In this document: in pieces, positions 53,780 through 61,981 of the stretch
Position numbering within the stretch: position 1 is the first letter of the stretch
How the letters are laid out: every line of letters starts with the position of its first letter
Origin: Candidatus Latescibacterota bacterium
GTDB lineage: Bacteria; JAAXHH01
Reading direction: 5' to 3'
Length of the DNA: 64,000 nt
Assembly (NCBI GenBank): GCA_012270975.1
Contig: JAAXHH010000014.1
Location: 1-64,000, forward strand
Position numbers and translations under genes: made by a program
Notes under the pieces: generated by a model
Told to the model about the DNA's origin: nothing
What the model saw: only the letters and a program-made list of their open reading frames with translations
The model's database searches: none

Positions 53780-54202
53780 ATGCCAGTGGGTACGAAGAAC
53801 CAGGCGATTCCCGGCTGCGGCACGCATCACGTGGCCATCCAGTCGCGGGACTGGGACGCGTCGCTGCAGTTGTACCGGGATGTGCTCGGGATGAAGTTCG
53901 TGGCGGAATTCGGACCGGAGGAGCGCAGGATCATGCTCCTCGACGCCGGGGACGGCAGCCACATCGAGCTGTTCCAGCCCACGGGCGAGACCCCTTCGCC
54001 CGGAGGCGAGGCGCCTAACGACCCGGTCACGCATGTCGCACTGGCTACGACGGATACGCGCGCCGCGATCGAACACGTCCGGGCCCATGGATATGAAGTG
54101 ACAGTCGAGCCGAAAGACCTGAATCTCGGGGGACTGGACGTGACCATCGCCTTCTTCAAGGGCCCCAGCGGCGAAGTGATCGAGTTCTTCCAGGTGCATT
54201 GA
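53780..54202 (+). CDS. VOC family protein
   Basis: A 140-aa glyoxalase-fold protein: GCGTHHVAIQSRDWDASLQL, MKFVAEFGPEERRIMLLDAG, SHIELFQPTGE and THVALATTDTRAAIEHVRAH, ending IAFFKGPSGEVIEFFQVH. The His-Glu...Glu pattern (HHVA, IELF, IEFF) is that of a metal-binding VOC enzyme. GGGAG precedes the ATG. It touches the M14 peptidase gene, whose upstream TTG start would overlap its stop. Confidence 0.85.
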   Translation: MPVGTKNQAIPGCGTHHVAIQSRDWDASLQLYRDVLGMKFVAEFGPEERRIMLLDAGDGSHIELFQPTGETPSPGGEAPNDPVTHVALATTDTRAAIEHVRAHGYEVTVEPKDLNLGGLDVTIAFFKGPSGEVIEFFQVH

Positions 54203-54213
54203 TCCACGTTCTC

Positions 54214-55824
54214 ATGTATCGATATCTTACAGCCCTGACCGTGATCCTGGCGGCCTTAAACCCGGCCAACGCCCAGGACTACGATGTTTCCGAACTCCAG
54301 ACCCGCGCCGAGTTCTCCTATTTCGAAGAGACGACGCGTTACGAAGAGGTCATGTCGTTTCTTCGGGCCGCCGTGCTGGCCTCCGACCGGCTCCATCTGA
54401 CGGAGTTCGGCTACACGACCGAAGGCCGGAAACTGCCCCTGCTCGTCTATGGCGACGTCTGGGATGCGACCCCCGGTGAAGTCATCCGAACCGGCAAGAC
54501 GCGGGTATTCGTCCAGGCGAACATCCATGCGGGAGAGGTCTGCGGCAAGGAAGCCCTGCTGATGCTGATCCGGGAACTGGCTTCCGGCCAGTACGCCGAC
54601 TGGGCGGATTCCCTGGTGCTGCTCATGGTGCCTATCTACAACGCCGACGGCAACGAACGGATCAGCCTGTACAACCGGCCCCGTCAACACGGTCCTGCGG
54701 GGGGCATGGGACAGCGTCCAAATGCCCAGGGTTTCGACCTCAACCGCGATCATATGAAGCTGGACGCCCCCGAGGCGCGGTCCCTCGTGCGGCTCATGAA
54801 CGAATACGATCCTCACGTGCTTATCGATCTCCACACGACCAACGGGACCGTGCACGGCTATCACTTGACCTACTCGCCGCCGCTGAACCCGAATACCGCC
54901 GATCCGATCATCGACCTGCTGCGGGAGCGGTGGCTGCCCGAAGTGCGCAACGCGATCCGGGAGATCTACGGATGGGAATTCTACTATTACGGCAACGTGC
55001 CGAGGACCGGATCGACCCGTGAACCGGGATGGTATACCTTCGACCATCGACCCCGGTTCAACAACAACTACGTGGGACTCCGAAACCGTATCGCCATACT
55101 GAGCGAAGCCTATTCCTACGCGGCCTTTGAAGAACGTATTCTGGCCACCCTGGCCTTCGTGAAGGAGAACCTGCACTACGCCCACCGCCACGCGGCCTTG
55201 ATCCGCGAGACCCTCGAAACCGTCGACCTGGAAACGGTGGTGGGACGGGAAATGGCCGTTCGTTCCGAGTTTGCCCGGTCCGCGGAACCGGTCGACATCC
55301 TGCTGGGTGAAGTCGCGGAAACCCTCAACCCGTACACGGGCGAAGTCATGTATCTCAGGGAAGAAACGCTGATTCCGACTTCGATGTACGAGTACGGTAA
55401 ATTCACCGCGGTAGAGACGGAGCGTGCGCCTCGCACCTACTTCGTGCCTCCCTCCCTGGCCGTCGTGATCGAACGGCTCGGCGCTCACGGTGTCTGGTTC
55501 GAGGAGCTCTCCAGTCCGCGCGAGATGGCGCTGGAGCGATTCAGAATAGATTCGACGCGGGTGGCCGAGCGGCCCTTCCAGGGAAGACACGAGCGGACGC
55601 TTTTCGGTAAGTACGAGCCTGTAGTCCGGACGCTGGAAGCCGGCACGCTCGTCGTGCCGGTCGACCAGCAGTTGGGCCGGCTGATCTTCTATCTGCTGGA
55701 ACCCCGGTCCGACGACGGCCTGGTCGCGTGGGCGCTGATGGATGACGTGCTCGAGGACGCGACATACTATCCCATACTGCGCGAGCCGGCGGACCGGCAG
55801 CAGCCGGCGGATGGGCAGCCCTGA
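54214..55824 (+). CDS. M14 family zinc carboxypeptidase, secreted
   Basis: A signal peptide MYRYLTALTVILAALNPANA starts at ATG 54214 (the track start is a TTG five codons earlier). Zinc ligands: NIHAGEVCGKE (HxxE) and a later His in IDLHTTNG; catalytic Glu in SEAYSYAAFEERIL. RDHMKLDAPEARSLVRLMNE matches the M14 core. The C-terminal 200 residues (AVRSEFARSAEPVDILLGEV ...) are an accessory domain of beta type. 536 aa. It is likely periplasmic or exported. The stop codon lies in a 20-nt tandem repeat. Confidence 0.85.
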   Translation: MYRYLTALTVILAALNPANAQDYDVSELQTRAEFSYFEETTRYEEVMSFLRAAVLASDRLHLTEFGYTTEGRKLPLLVYGDVWDATPGEVIRTGKTRVFVQANIHAGEVCGKEALLMLIRELASGQYADWADSLVLLMVPIYNADGNERISLYNRPRQHGPAGGMGQRPNAQGFDLNRDHMKLDAPEARSLVRLMNEYDPHVLIDLHTTNGTVHGYHLTYSPPLNPNTADPIIDLLRERWLPEVRNAIREIYGWEFYYYGNVPRTGSTREPGWYTFDHRPRFNNNYVGLRNRIAILSEAYSYAAFEERILATLAFVKENLHYAHRHAALIRETLETVDLETVVGREMAVRSEFARSAEPVDILLGEVAETLNPYTGEVMYLREETLIPTSMYEYGKFTAVETERAPRTYFVPPSLAVVIERLGAHGVWFEELSSPREMALERFRIDSTRVAERPFQGRHERTLFGKYEPVVRTLEAGTLVVPVDQQLGRLIFYLLEPRSDDGLVAWALMDDVLEDATYYPILREPADRQQPADGQP

Positions 55825-55870
55825 AGAACCGGCAGTAGCCCTGAAGGATCGGCAACGGCCCTGAACCCTC
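55817..55870. repeat. 20-nt tandem repeat spanning the peptidase stop codon
   Basis: Units start agccctgaagaaccggcagt (55817), agccctgaaggatcggcaac (55837) and ggccctgaaccc (55857). Each carries a CCCTGA; the TGAs at 55822, 55842 and 55862 are in three different frames. Confidence 0.85.
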
Positions 55871-55886
55871 ACACGACGGAGCCCGT

Positions 55887-56849
55887 ATGCCCGCCCGCGT
55901 CATCCTGGACACCGACACAGGAGTCGACGACGCCCTGGCCATTGTGCTGGCCATGCGGTCTCCCGAACTGCACGTCGAAGCAATTACCGGGGTATGCGGC
56001 AACACGCCTCTCGACCACTGCATGCGCAACATACACATCACGTTGGGCGTACTCGATCCCCCGGCGGTGACGGAAGTGGCCAGGGGGGAGGACCGGCCGC
56101 TCGTCCGAGAGCTTGCCTTCGCCGGGGATATCCACGGAGCCGACGGGCTGGGCGACGTAACCCGCATGGCGGACGCGAAGGGTGTCCGCATATACCCGGA
56201 CCCGGTGCAACGGATAAGTCCCGTGCACGCCGTCGACCTGATCCTGGAACGGGCGGACCGGCACCCGGGTGAACTGACCCTGGTCGCTGTGGGCCCGCTC
56301 ACCAACGTCGCGCGGGCCATTATGAGGGACCCGGATCGAATGGGGTGCCTCCGGCAGATCATCATCATGGGCGGCGCCTTCGAGACCGGGGGCAATGTGT
56401 CCCCCGTGGCCGAGTTCAACATCCACGCCGACCCCCACGCCGCGCAGATCGTCTGCGATTCCGGGATCCCCTTGGTCTTCGTCCCCCTTGACGTGACCAG
56501 GCAGGCGTTCCTGGACGCCGAAATGATTGACCGCCATGCGAAGGAGGGTGGCGCCCGGGCGACTTTCGTCCGCGACTGCACCGCCCGATACGTCGCGTTC
56601 CACAGGCGCAACCGGGGCGTCAACGGCTGCTTCCTCCACGATCCCCTGGCCGTGGCCGTCGCCGTCCGCGAAGATCTCGTCACAATGGTGCCGGCGCGGG
56701 TGGACGTGGAAACCGCCGGTGATCTAACCACCGGGATGACGGTCGCCGATCTACGGTCGGCACGGTGGGGCGAACCCAACGCCAGGGTGTGCACCGCGCT
56801 GGACGTACAGGAATTCGCCAGAATGTTCGAGGAAAGGGTACTCTCATGA
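55887..56849 (+). CDS. Nucleoside hydrolase (inosine-uridine preferring type)
   Basis: ILDTDTGVDDALAIVLAMRS is the family signature, whose Asp residues hold the catalytic Ca2+; a later MVPARVDVETAGDLTTGMTV is the C-terminal conserved block. LTLVAVGPLTNVARAIMRDP and GGAFETGGNVSPVAEFNIHA complete the match. It cleaves the N-glycosidic bond of ribonucleosides. GGAG precedes the ATG. The stop overlaps the SDR start (ATGA), so the two genes are co-translated. Confidence 0.93.
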   Translation: MPARVILDTDTGVDDALAIVLAMRSPELHVEAITGVCGNTPLDHCMRNIHITLGVLDPPAVTEVARGEDRPLVRELAFAGDIHGADGLGDVTRMADAKGVRIYPDPVQRISPVHAVDLILERADRHPGELTLVAVGPLTNVARAIMRDPDRMGCLRQIIIMGGAFETGGNVSPVAEFNIHADPHAAQIVCDSGIPLVFVPLDVTRQAFLDAEMIDRHAKEGGARATFVRDCTARYVAFHRRNRGVNGCFLHDPLAVAVAVREDLVTMVPARVDVETAGDLTTGMTVADLRSARWGEPNARVCTALDVQEFARMFEERVLS

Positions 56850-57580
56850 TACTGCAGGGACGCACGGCAATCGTCACCGGCGGCGGCCAGGGTATCGGCC
56901 GGGCGATATGCGGGATCTTCGCGGAAGAAGGCGCTTCGGTCGTGGTAGTGGATATCGACGAAGCACGGGCCGGCGAGACGGCCCGCCAACTGAACCGGGA
57001 AGGCCATGCGGCTAAGGCGGTACGCGCCGACGTGTCCTCGGGAGCGGAGATCGAGGCCCTCGTGGACGGCGTCCTCGCGGATTCCGGCCGCGTGGATATA
57101 CTCGTGAACAACGCGGGCCTGGCCGTGTTCAGGTCGGTGGAACAGTGCACGGAGGAAGAATGGGACCGCGTGATGGCCGTTAATCTCAAGGGACCCTTTC
57201 TGTTGGCCAAAGCCCTGCTGCCCACGATGAAGGCGCAGCAGTCCGGCGCGGTAATCAACCTGGCCTCGGTGGCGGGAAAGACCGGCGGCGTGGTGTCGGG
57301 CGCGCCGTACTCGGTATCCAAGGCCGGAATCGAGTGCCTGACCAAGTCGCTGGCCCGGGAGCTGGCGCCCTGCGGCGTACGGGTCAACGCCATTGCGCCC
57401 GGGATCATAGATACCGCCCTGACCGCTAATCACGATCAATCGTTTGTGGATGCGATCCCCCTGGGAGGCAAGGGGGAACCGCGGGACGTGGCCGAGGCCG
57501 CACTGTTCCTGGCATCGGACCGGTCTCGCCATATCACGGGTGAAATCCTGGATGTCAACGGCGGCCTGCTGATGGATTGA
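56846..57580 (+). CDS. Short-chain dehydrogenase/reductase
   Basis: Classical SDR of 244 aa: AIVTGGGQGIGRAI (TGxxxGIG), NNAGLAVF, INLASVAGKTGG (Ser), YSVSKAG (YxxxK), NAIAPGIIDT. The start is ATG 56846, overlapping the nucleoside-hydrolase stop by four bases; the track ORF begins upstream in error. A sugar or nucleoside-derived substrate would fit the operon (inference). Confidence 0.9.
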   Translation: MILQGRTAIVTGGGQGIGRAICGIFAEEGASVVVVDIDEARAGETARQLNREGHAAKAVRADVSSGAEIEALVDGVLADSGRVDILVNNAGLAVFRSVEQCTEEEWDRVMAVNLKGPFLLAKALLPTMKAQQSGAVINLASVAGKTGGVVSGAPYSVSKAGIECLTKSLARELAPCGVRVNAIAPGIIDTALTANHDQSFVDAIPLGGKGEPRDVAEAALFLASDRSRHITGEILDVNGGLLMD

Positions 57581-57592
57581 CCGTCCTGGCCG

Positions 57593-57622
57593 GCGCACGC
57601 AGGGAGGGCGCACGCAGGAAGG
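57593..57622. repeat. 15-nt tandem repeat just past the SDR stop
   Basis: gcgcacgcagggagg (57593) and gcgcacgcaggaagg (57608) are adjacent, 12 bases after the SDR stop codon. The following sequence also carries two decayed GGGAT-GTGCATA elements. Confidence 0.7.
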
Positions 57623-57670
57623 CGGGATCGTGCATACCGGTCCGCCTGCGTCGCGCGTGAGGACGGGATA

Positions 57671-58327
57671 GTGCATATCATGACGGAAGCCATTTCCAAT
57701 TTTGCGGTGGATATCGTCGACCGGCGCGCGGAGGACCCGGGCAATGTCGCTCTGCGTTGGGAAAAGACCGGCAGCGCGGCGACGGAAGTGACCTTCCTTG
57801 ATTTGAAGATCCGTTCCGAGAAGGTCGCCCACGTGCTGCACCACCACGGCGTGCGTCCGGGCCACCGGGTATTCATACTGCTTCCGGCATGCGTTGCCTG
57901 GTGGGAGTCCGTCCTGGGATGCATGCGGGTGGGCGCCGCGGCCGTCCTGGGCCAGGACGCGTCTGAGACGCAGGTTCTGAAGGATCAGATCATCCAATCC
58001 CGATCATCGCTGGTGATCGCGACCGATACTGTGGCGGCCCTGGTCGACCCTTTCCGGAACGACTGCACCCGGGTCGTCCACTGGCTATCCGTAGGCTGGG
58101 AACGGGAGGGCTGGGTGGACTACGACCGCCGCGTCTCGCTCGCTCCGTCCGGGTTAAAGACGGTCGAGACCCGGGGAGCGGACCCCTGCATCGTCGTGTA
58201 CGACGAGGGGACTTCGATTACCGCGACCACGCACTTTCACGGCGATGAAACCTACGGTCTCGCGCAGCTCGACGCGTGGCGCGACGGGCTGGCCGTCGCG
58301 GTGCAAGACGCGTCCGACCTCCCATGA
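57671..58327 (+). CDS. Truncated, degenerate AMP-binding (acyl-CoA synthetase-like) protein
   Basis: A 218-aa protein that resembles only the first 200 residues of adenylate-forming enzymes: VALRWEKTGSAATEVTFLDL, KVAHVLHHHGVRPGHRVFIL and CVAWWESVLGCMRVGAAAV. The catalytic P-loop, normally a T(S/T)GTTGxPKG sequence, is degenerate here (IVVYDEGTSITATTHFHGDE) and the chain ends soon after, so ligase activity is unlikely. GTG start with GAGG upstream; ATG 57680 is an alternative. Its stop overlaps the CoA-transferase start (ATGA), which suggests that the fragment is maintained and expressed with it. Confidence 0.75.
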   Translation: MHIMTEAISNFAVDIVDRRAEDPGNVALRWEKTGSAATEVTFLDLKIRSEKVAHVLHHHGVRPGHRVFILLPACVAWWESVLGCMRVGAAAVLGQDASETQVLKDQIIQSRSSLVIATDTVAALVDPFRNDCTRVVHWLSVGWEREGWVDYDRRVSLAPSGLKTVETRGADPCIVVYDEGTSITATTHFHGDETYGLAQLDAWRDGLAVAVQDASDLP

Positions 58328-59484
58328 TACCCGCGCTGACCGACTACCTGGTAGTGGATCTCACCACGCAATTGCCGGGTCCGTACTGCTCCATGCTGCT
58401 TGCCGACCTGGGCGCCCGGGTGATCAAGGTGGAACCGCCCGGCGGCGATCCTCTGCGCGGCTTTCCACCGGCCTTCGCCAGCGTGAACCGCGGCAAGCGG
58501 GACATCGTGATCGATCTGAAGAACGATGCGGGACGGGAGGTCATGAGCCGCCTGGTCTCCCGGGCGGACGTCGTGCTGGAAGGCTTCCGGCCCGCCGTGG
58601 CCGAACGACTCGGTGTGGACTACCCATCGGCAAGACGACTGAATCCGGCCATCGTGTACTGCGCGATATCGGGGTTCGGACAGGAGGGTCCTTATCGGGA
58701 CCGCGCGGGTCATGACATCAACTATCTGGCGATCGGCGGCCTGCTGGGACGTAACGATCCGCCCGCGGTCCCTCCCGTGCTGATTTCGGATCTGTCCTCC
58801 GGCCTGTACGCCGCGCTGGCCGTCTGCGCCGCGCTGATGCAACGGACGGCCACGGGAGAGGGACGCTTCATCGACTTGTCCATGACCGACTGTATCCTGT
58901 CCTGGATGGCCCTGGATATCGCCGCCGCGGCACAGGACCCGGACGCGGCGCGGGAACCGTTCCTGGACAATATCCCGCACTACGGCGTTTTCGAGACTTC
59001 TGACGGCCGGTACATCAGCTTGGGGATCGTCCACGAGGACCATTTCTGGACCCGCCTCTGCGATGTCCTGGGACTGAATGAATGGCGGGACTGGTCTTCC
59101 GGAAATCGGTTGAGCAGGGCGGCCGAGATACGGGAAAAACTCCGTACCATATTCGTCACGGCTACCTGCCGGGAATGGGACCGGCGACTAAGGAAAGCCG
59201 ACGTGCCCTGCGCGGCCGTTAACAACCTTGACGAGCTACCGGACGACCCTTATATACAGTATCGAAATCCGTTTTACACTCTCGTGGCGTCCAACCGGAC
59301 GGAGAGCCGGCAGGTGAAGGCGCCGTTTCGTACAGACGCGCCGGACGCCGATGGGCCGCTTCCGCCGCCCGCCCGGGGCGAACACACGCGCGCTGTGCTT
59401 TCGGATTGCGGTTACGCAGAGGATGAGATCGAACGATTGATTCGACAGGGTGCTGTACACGAATCCCGTTTCGGGGAGAAGTAA
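58324..59484 (+). CDS. CaiB/BaiF family CoA-transferase
   Basis: Class III CoA-transferase, 386 aa, from ATG 58324 (MIPALTDYLVVDLTTQLPGP). GPYCSMLLADLGARVIKVEP is the conserved N-terminal motif and RAGHDINYLAIGG contains the catalytic Asp that forms an anhydride with the acyl group. FQGEGPY-type (GFGQEGPYRDR) and SDLSSGLYAALAVCAALMQR follow as expected. It moves CoA between carboxylic acids; the acid is unknown. It is the second gene of the operon after the truncated ligase-like gene. Confidence 0.92.
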   Translation: MIPALTDYLVVDLTTQLPGPYCSMLLADLGARVIKVEPPGGDPLRGFPPAFASVNRGKRDIVIDLKNDAGREVMSRLVSRADVVLEGFRPAVAERLGVDYPSARRLNPAIVYCAISGFGQEGPYRDRAGHDINYLAIGGLLGRNDPPAVPPVLISDLSSGLYAALAVCAALMQRTATGEGRFIDLSMTDCILSWMALDIAAAAQDPDAAREPFLDNIPHYGVFETSDGRYISLGIVHEDHFWTRLCDVLGLNEWRDWSSGNRLSRAAEIREKLRTIFVTATCREWDRRLRKADVPCAAVNNLDELPDDPYIQYRNPFYTLVASNRTESRQVKAPFRTDAPDADGPLPPPARGEHTRAVLSDCGYAEDEIERLIRQGAVHESRFGEK

Positions 59485-59505
59485 CCGAACCCCAAAGGAG
59501 ATATC

Positions 59506-60966
59506 ATGAGTATCCGCGTGCGAAACTGGCGCGACCAGGCACCTTACGTGGGGCATATCAGCGCGCTGGTCTGGACGCTGTACCAGTCCCATGACAAGGA
59601 TGAAACATCTCCGCCCGAAGTAAACCGACTGCATGGGATCAACAGCTTCGTCAAGCACGGATTGCAGGGCCATCAGCATTCGGACCACCACCAGCACGAC
59701 AACATCGAGCAGCTGTATTTCATCCTGCGCGGACGAGGCCAGCTGACCATCGGGGACGACAAGGTGGACGTCCGGGACGGCACGGCCGTATACATGCCCG
59801 TCAACGTGCCCCACCAGGCGTTCAACGATGGGGAAGGATGGATGGAGCATCTTATCGTCAGCTGTCCACTGGACGAAATCCGGGAGGGCACCCCCGCTGT
59901 CCGGGACTGGCGCGACGTGCATCCGGTGGTGCTGGAAGGCGGCACCATTTCCTGGCCCCTGCTGCTGCGCGAAGAGGAAGTCCCGGCCAGCGAAGGCGGC
60001 GTGCTCCAGCGCGTGCATGGAGTGACCCGCTATGCCGTCCAGGGACGGCAGGGCACCACCTGGCAGCAGTTGGATGGAGTTGAACTCGTCCATTACGTGC
60101 TCAGCGGCTATGGTACCATCGAGGAAGCTGACGGAAACCGGCAACTGGTCACCGAAGGCTCCGCGGCCCATGTGCTTCCAGGCGTTGCGCATCGATTCGC
60201 CAACCAGGGCGAAGGCTGGTTCGAATACGTCACGTTCTCGGTCGAAGTGGGCGAAGTCGAGATGCCGCAGGAATCGGATGAAGACGCGGATGCCGAGGAA
60301 GCGGACGAGCAGTATGGCGTCGAAGAAGCCGTCGCGGCGGCCGTGGTGGCGGAAGTCGACTGGGATGACGCCGTCCCGGTCGAAGCCGAAGAAGAGATCG
60401 AGGACGCGGCGGACGAAGATGGAGTTGACGAAGCAGGAGGCGACCTGGCCGACGACGAGATCGATGATGACGCGGAATCGGCAGAGGCCGAAGAGGAAGC
60501 GTACCAAGACGAAGAGACCGACTCAGACGGAATCGAAGCGGAAGCCGACGTAATGGAGGAGGATGCTGGCGAGGGGAGTGACGCCGATTTAGATGAAACT
60601 CTCGAGGATGAGGCCAGTGATCCCGCAGACGAGAATGTGGAGGACGTGGTGGGGGAAGATGCCGACGAAGACGCTGATGAATGGGATGACGGGGACGATG
60701 TGGAAGACGTCGAGGCCACCGAGGAAGACCACGGAGAAGATGACCTGGCCGATGATGAGACCGCCGGGGAGGACGAACAGGCCGGGGAAGATGAGCAGGA
60801 AGTAGCGTCCGAAGAAAAAGCGGAAACGGGAGACGATCCATCCGGGGACGAGGACGAGATCGAACTGGATGACGACGACGATTTCGATATCGAAGACGAA
60901 GATGAAACCACCGTGGAGGACGAAACAGGGGAGGACGATGATGCCCCTGATCCGGACAGGCGGTAA
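59506..60966 (+). CDS. Bicupin protein with about 235-residue extremely acidic tail
   Basis: The first 250 residues are two cupin domains. The first reads QGHQHSDHHQHDNIEQLYFI and GRGQLTIGDDKVDVRDGTAV ... HQAF; the second is VELVHYVLSGYGTIEEADGN ... VLPGVAHRF. The first keeps the metal-binding His/Glu set. From residue about 250 to 486 the chain is about half Asp/Glu with almost no Lys or Arg (for example DDDDDFDIEDEDE). The ribosome site AAGGAG is perfect. Cupin part as an oxygenase, isomerase or sugar-binding enzyme; tail function unknown. An antisense Ser-rich ORF is only the complement of the tail. Confidence 0.88.
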   Translation: MSIRVRNWRDQAPYVGHISALVWTLYQSHDKDETSPPEVNRLHGINSFVKHGLQGHQHSDHHQHDNIEQLYFILRGRGQLTIGDDKVDVRDGTAVYMPVNVPHQAFNDGEGWMEHLIVSCPLDEIREGTPAVRDWRDVHPVVLEGGTISWPLLLREEEVPASEGGVLQRVHGVTRYAVQGRQGTTWQQLDGVELVHYVLSGYGTIEEADGNRQLVTEGSAAHVLPGVAHRFANQGEGWFEYVTFSVEVGEVEMPQESDEDADAEEADEQYGVEEAVAAAVVAEVDWDDAVPVEAEEEIEDAADEDGVDEAGGDLADDEIDDDAESAEAEEEAYQDEETDSDGIEAEADVMEEDAGEGSDADLDETLEDEASDPADENVEDVVGEDADEDADEWDDGDDVEDVEATEEDHGEDDLADDETAGEDEQAGEDEQEVASEEKAETGDDPSGDEDEIELDDDDDFDIEDEDETTVEDETGEDDDAPDPDRR

Positions 60967-60978
60967 ACGAAAGCGTAC

Positions 60979-61881
60979 GTGAGCAACCTACCCGCCCGAC
61001 CGTTCGGGCGAACCGGCATGCGTCCGGCGGCCCTGGCCATGGGAGCCGCCTTTCTGCACGAAAGTCCCGAGGCGGTCGAAGCGATCCAGACGGCCCTCTC
61101 GCTGGGTATCAACTACTTCGATACCTATCCCGGCCACCACGAGGAAAAGTGGGGTGAAGCCCTGTCCGGCGTACCCCGGTCCTCCTACTACCTGCAGGCC
61201 AAGATCGGCACCCATCCCGATCGCAGGAAGGACTTCTCCGGGGAGGGCGCCAGGTGGAGCTTGGACCGCAGCCTGCGATCCCTGAAGACGGACTACCTCG
61301 ACTCCGTTCTCGTACACGATCCGACCGACTTCGACGAGTTGCTGCGCGAAGGCGCGGTTTTCGACGTGCTGCGAGGATTGAAGTCGCAGGGTGTGGTCAG
61401 GAACATCGGGCTCGGCGCCCGGTCACACGACTGGCACGTCCGGCTGATCGATGAAGGCATCAGCGATGTGTCCCTGACCTTTCTGGACTATACGCTGATC
61501 AACCAGTCGGCCGCCGCCACCATCTTTCCGGCGGCAAAGAGACGACGCACCGGGATCATTCTGGCCAGCGTGCAGGGCATGGGGCTCCTTACCGGAGAAG
61601 AACCCGATCCAGAAAGGGAGCGGGGCATGCATCCCGGGTCTGCGCCGCGCGCGCACAGGATCTGGACCTGGTGCCGCGAAAACGGCGTAAACATCCGGCA
61701 TCTCGCCATTCAGTTCTGCCTGGCGGCGCCGGTGGACAGCGTTGTCATGTTCGGCCCGGCGAGTATCCGGCACGTGCACGACGCCTACGAGGCCGCCACC
61801 GAAACCATACCATCCTATCTGTGGGAGAAACTCGACACGGAAATCGGCATCCGGCCGGGCATGGGCTCGGAGCAGTCGTGA
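60979..61881 (+). CDS. Aldo/keto reductase family protein with altered active-site Tyr
   Basis: FGRTGMRPAALAMGAAFLHE starts the TIM barrel, GINYFDTYPGHHEEKWGEAL carries the catalytic Asp, YYLQAKIG the Lys, and SVLVHDP the His. The Tyr normally five residues after the DT (DTAxxYG) is replaced by His in DTYPGHH, though a Tyr stands at +2. About 300 aa from GTG 60979. NADPH-dependent carbonyl reduction is typical, but the altered tetrad suggests another or reduced activity. Follows the bicupin by 13 bases and is likely in the same operon. Confidence 0.85.
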   Translation: MSNLPARPFGRTGMRPAALAMGAAFLHESPEAVEAIQTALSLGINYFDTYPGHHEEKWGEALSGVPRSSYYLQAKIGTHPDRRKDFSGEGARWSLDRSLRSLKTDYLDSVLVHDPTDFDELLREGAVFDVLRGLKSQGVVRNIGLGARSHDWHVRLIDEGISDVSLTFLDYTLINQSAAATIFPAAKRRRTGIILASVQGMGLLTGEEPDPERERGMHPGSAPRAHRIWTWCRENGVNIRHLAIQFCLAAPVDSVVMFGPASIRHVHDAYEAATETIPSYLWEKLDTEIGIRPGMGSEQS

Positions 61882-61981
61882 CACCCGCATGGATTTGAAT
61901 ATTTCATTGAATTTTTAACCGACAACAGGTAACCTCAAACCCGTCGAATCCGAAACCTGCCTGCCACGGAACCATTACCAC

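Noticed and set aside
55541-57997. An 818-aa minus-strand ORF across the M14, nucleoside hydrolase and SDR genes
   Set aside because: It is antisense to three well-supported genes and its translation shows no domain; it is long because of GC-rich codon bias.
60108-61112. A 334-aa minus-strand ORF very rich in Ser and Pro
   Set aside because: It is the complement of the polyacidic bicupin tail (GAC/GAA codons read as Ser-rich on the other strand).
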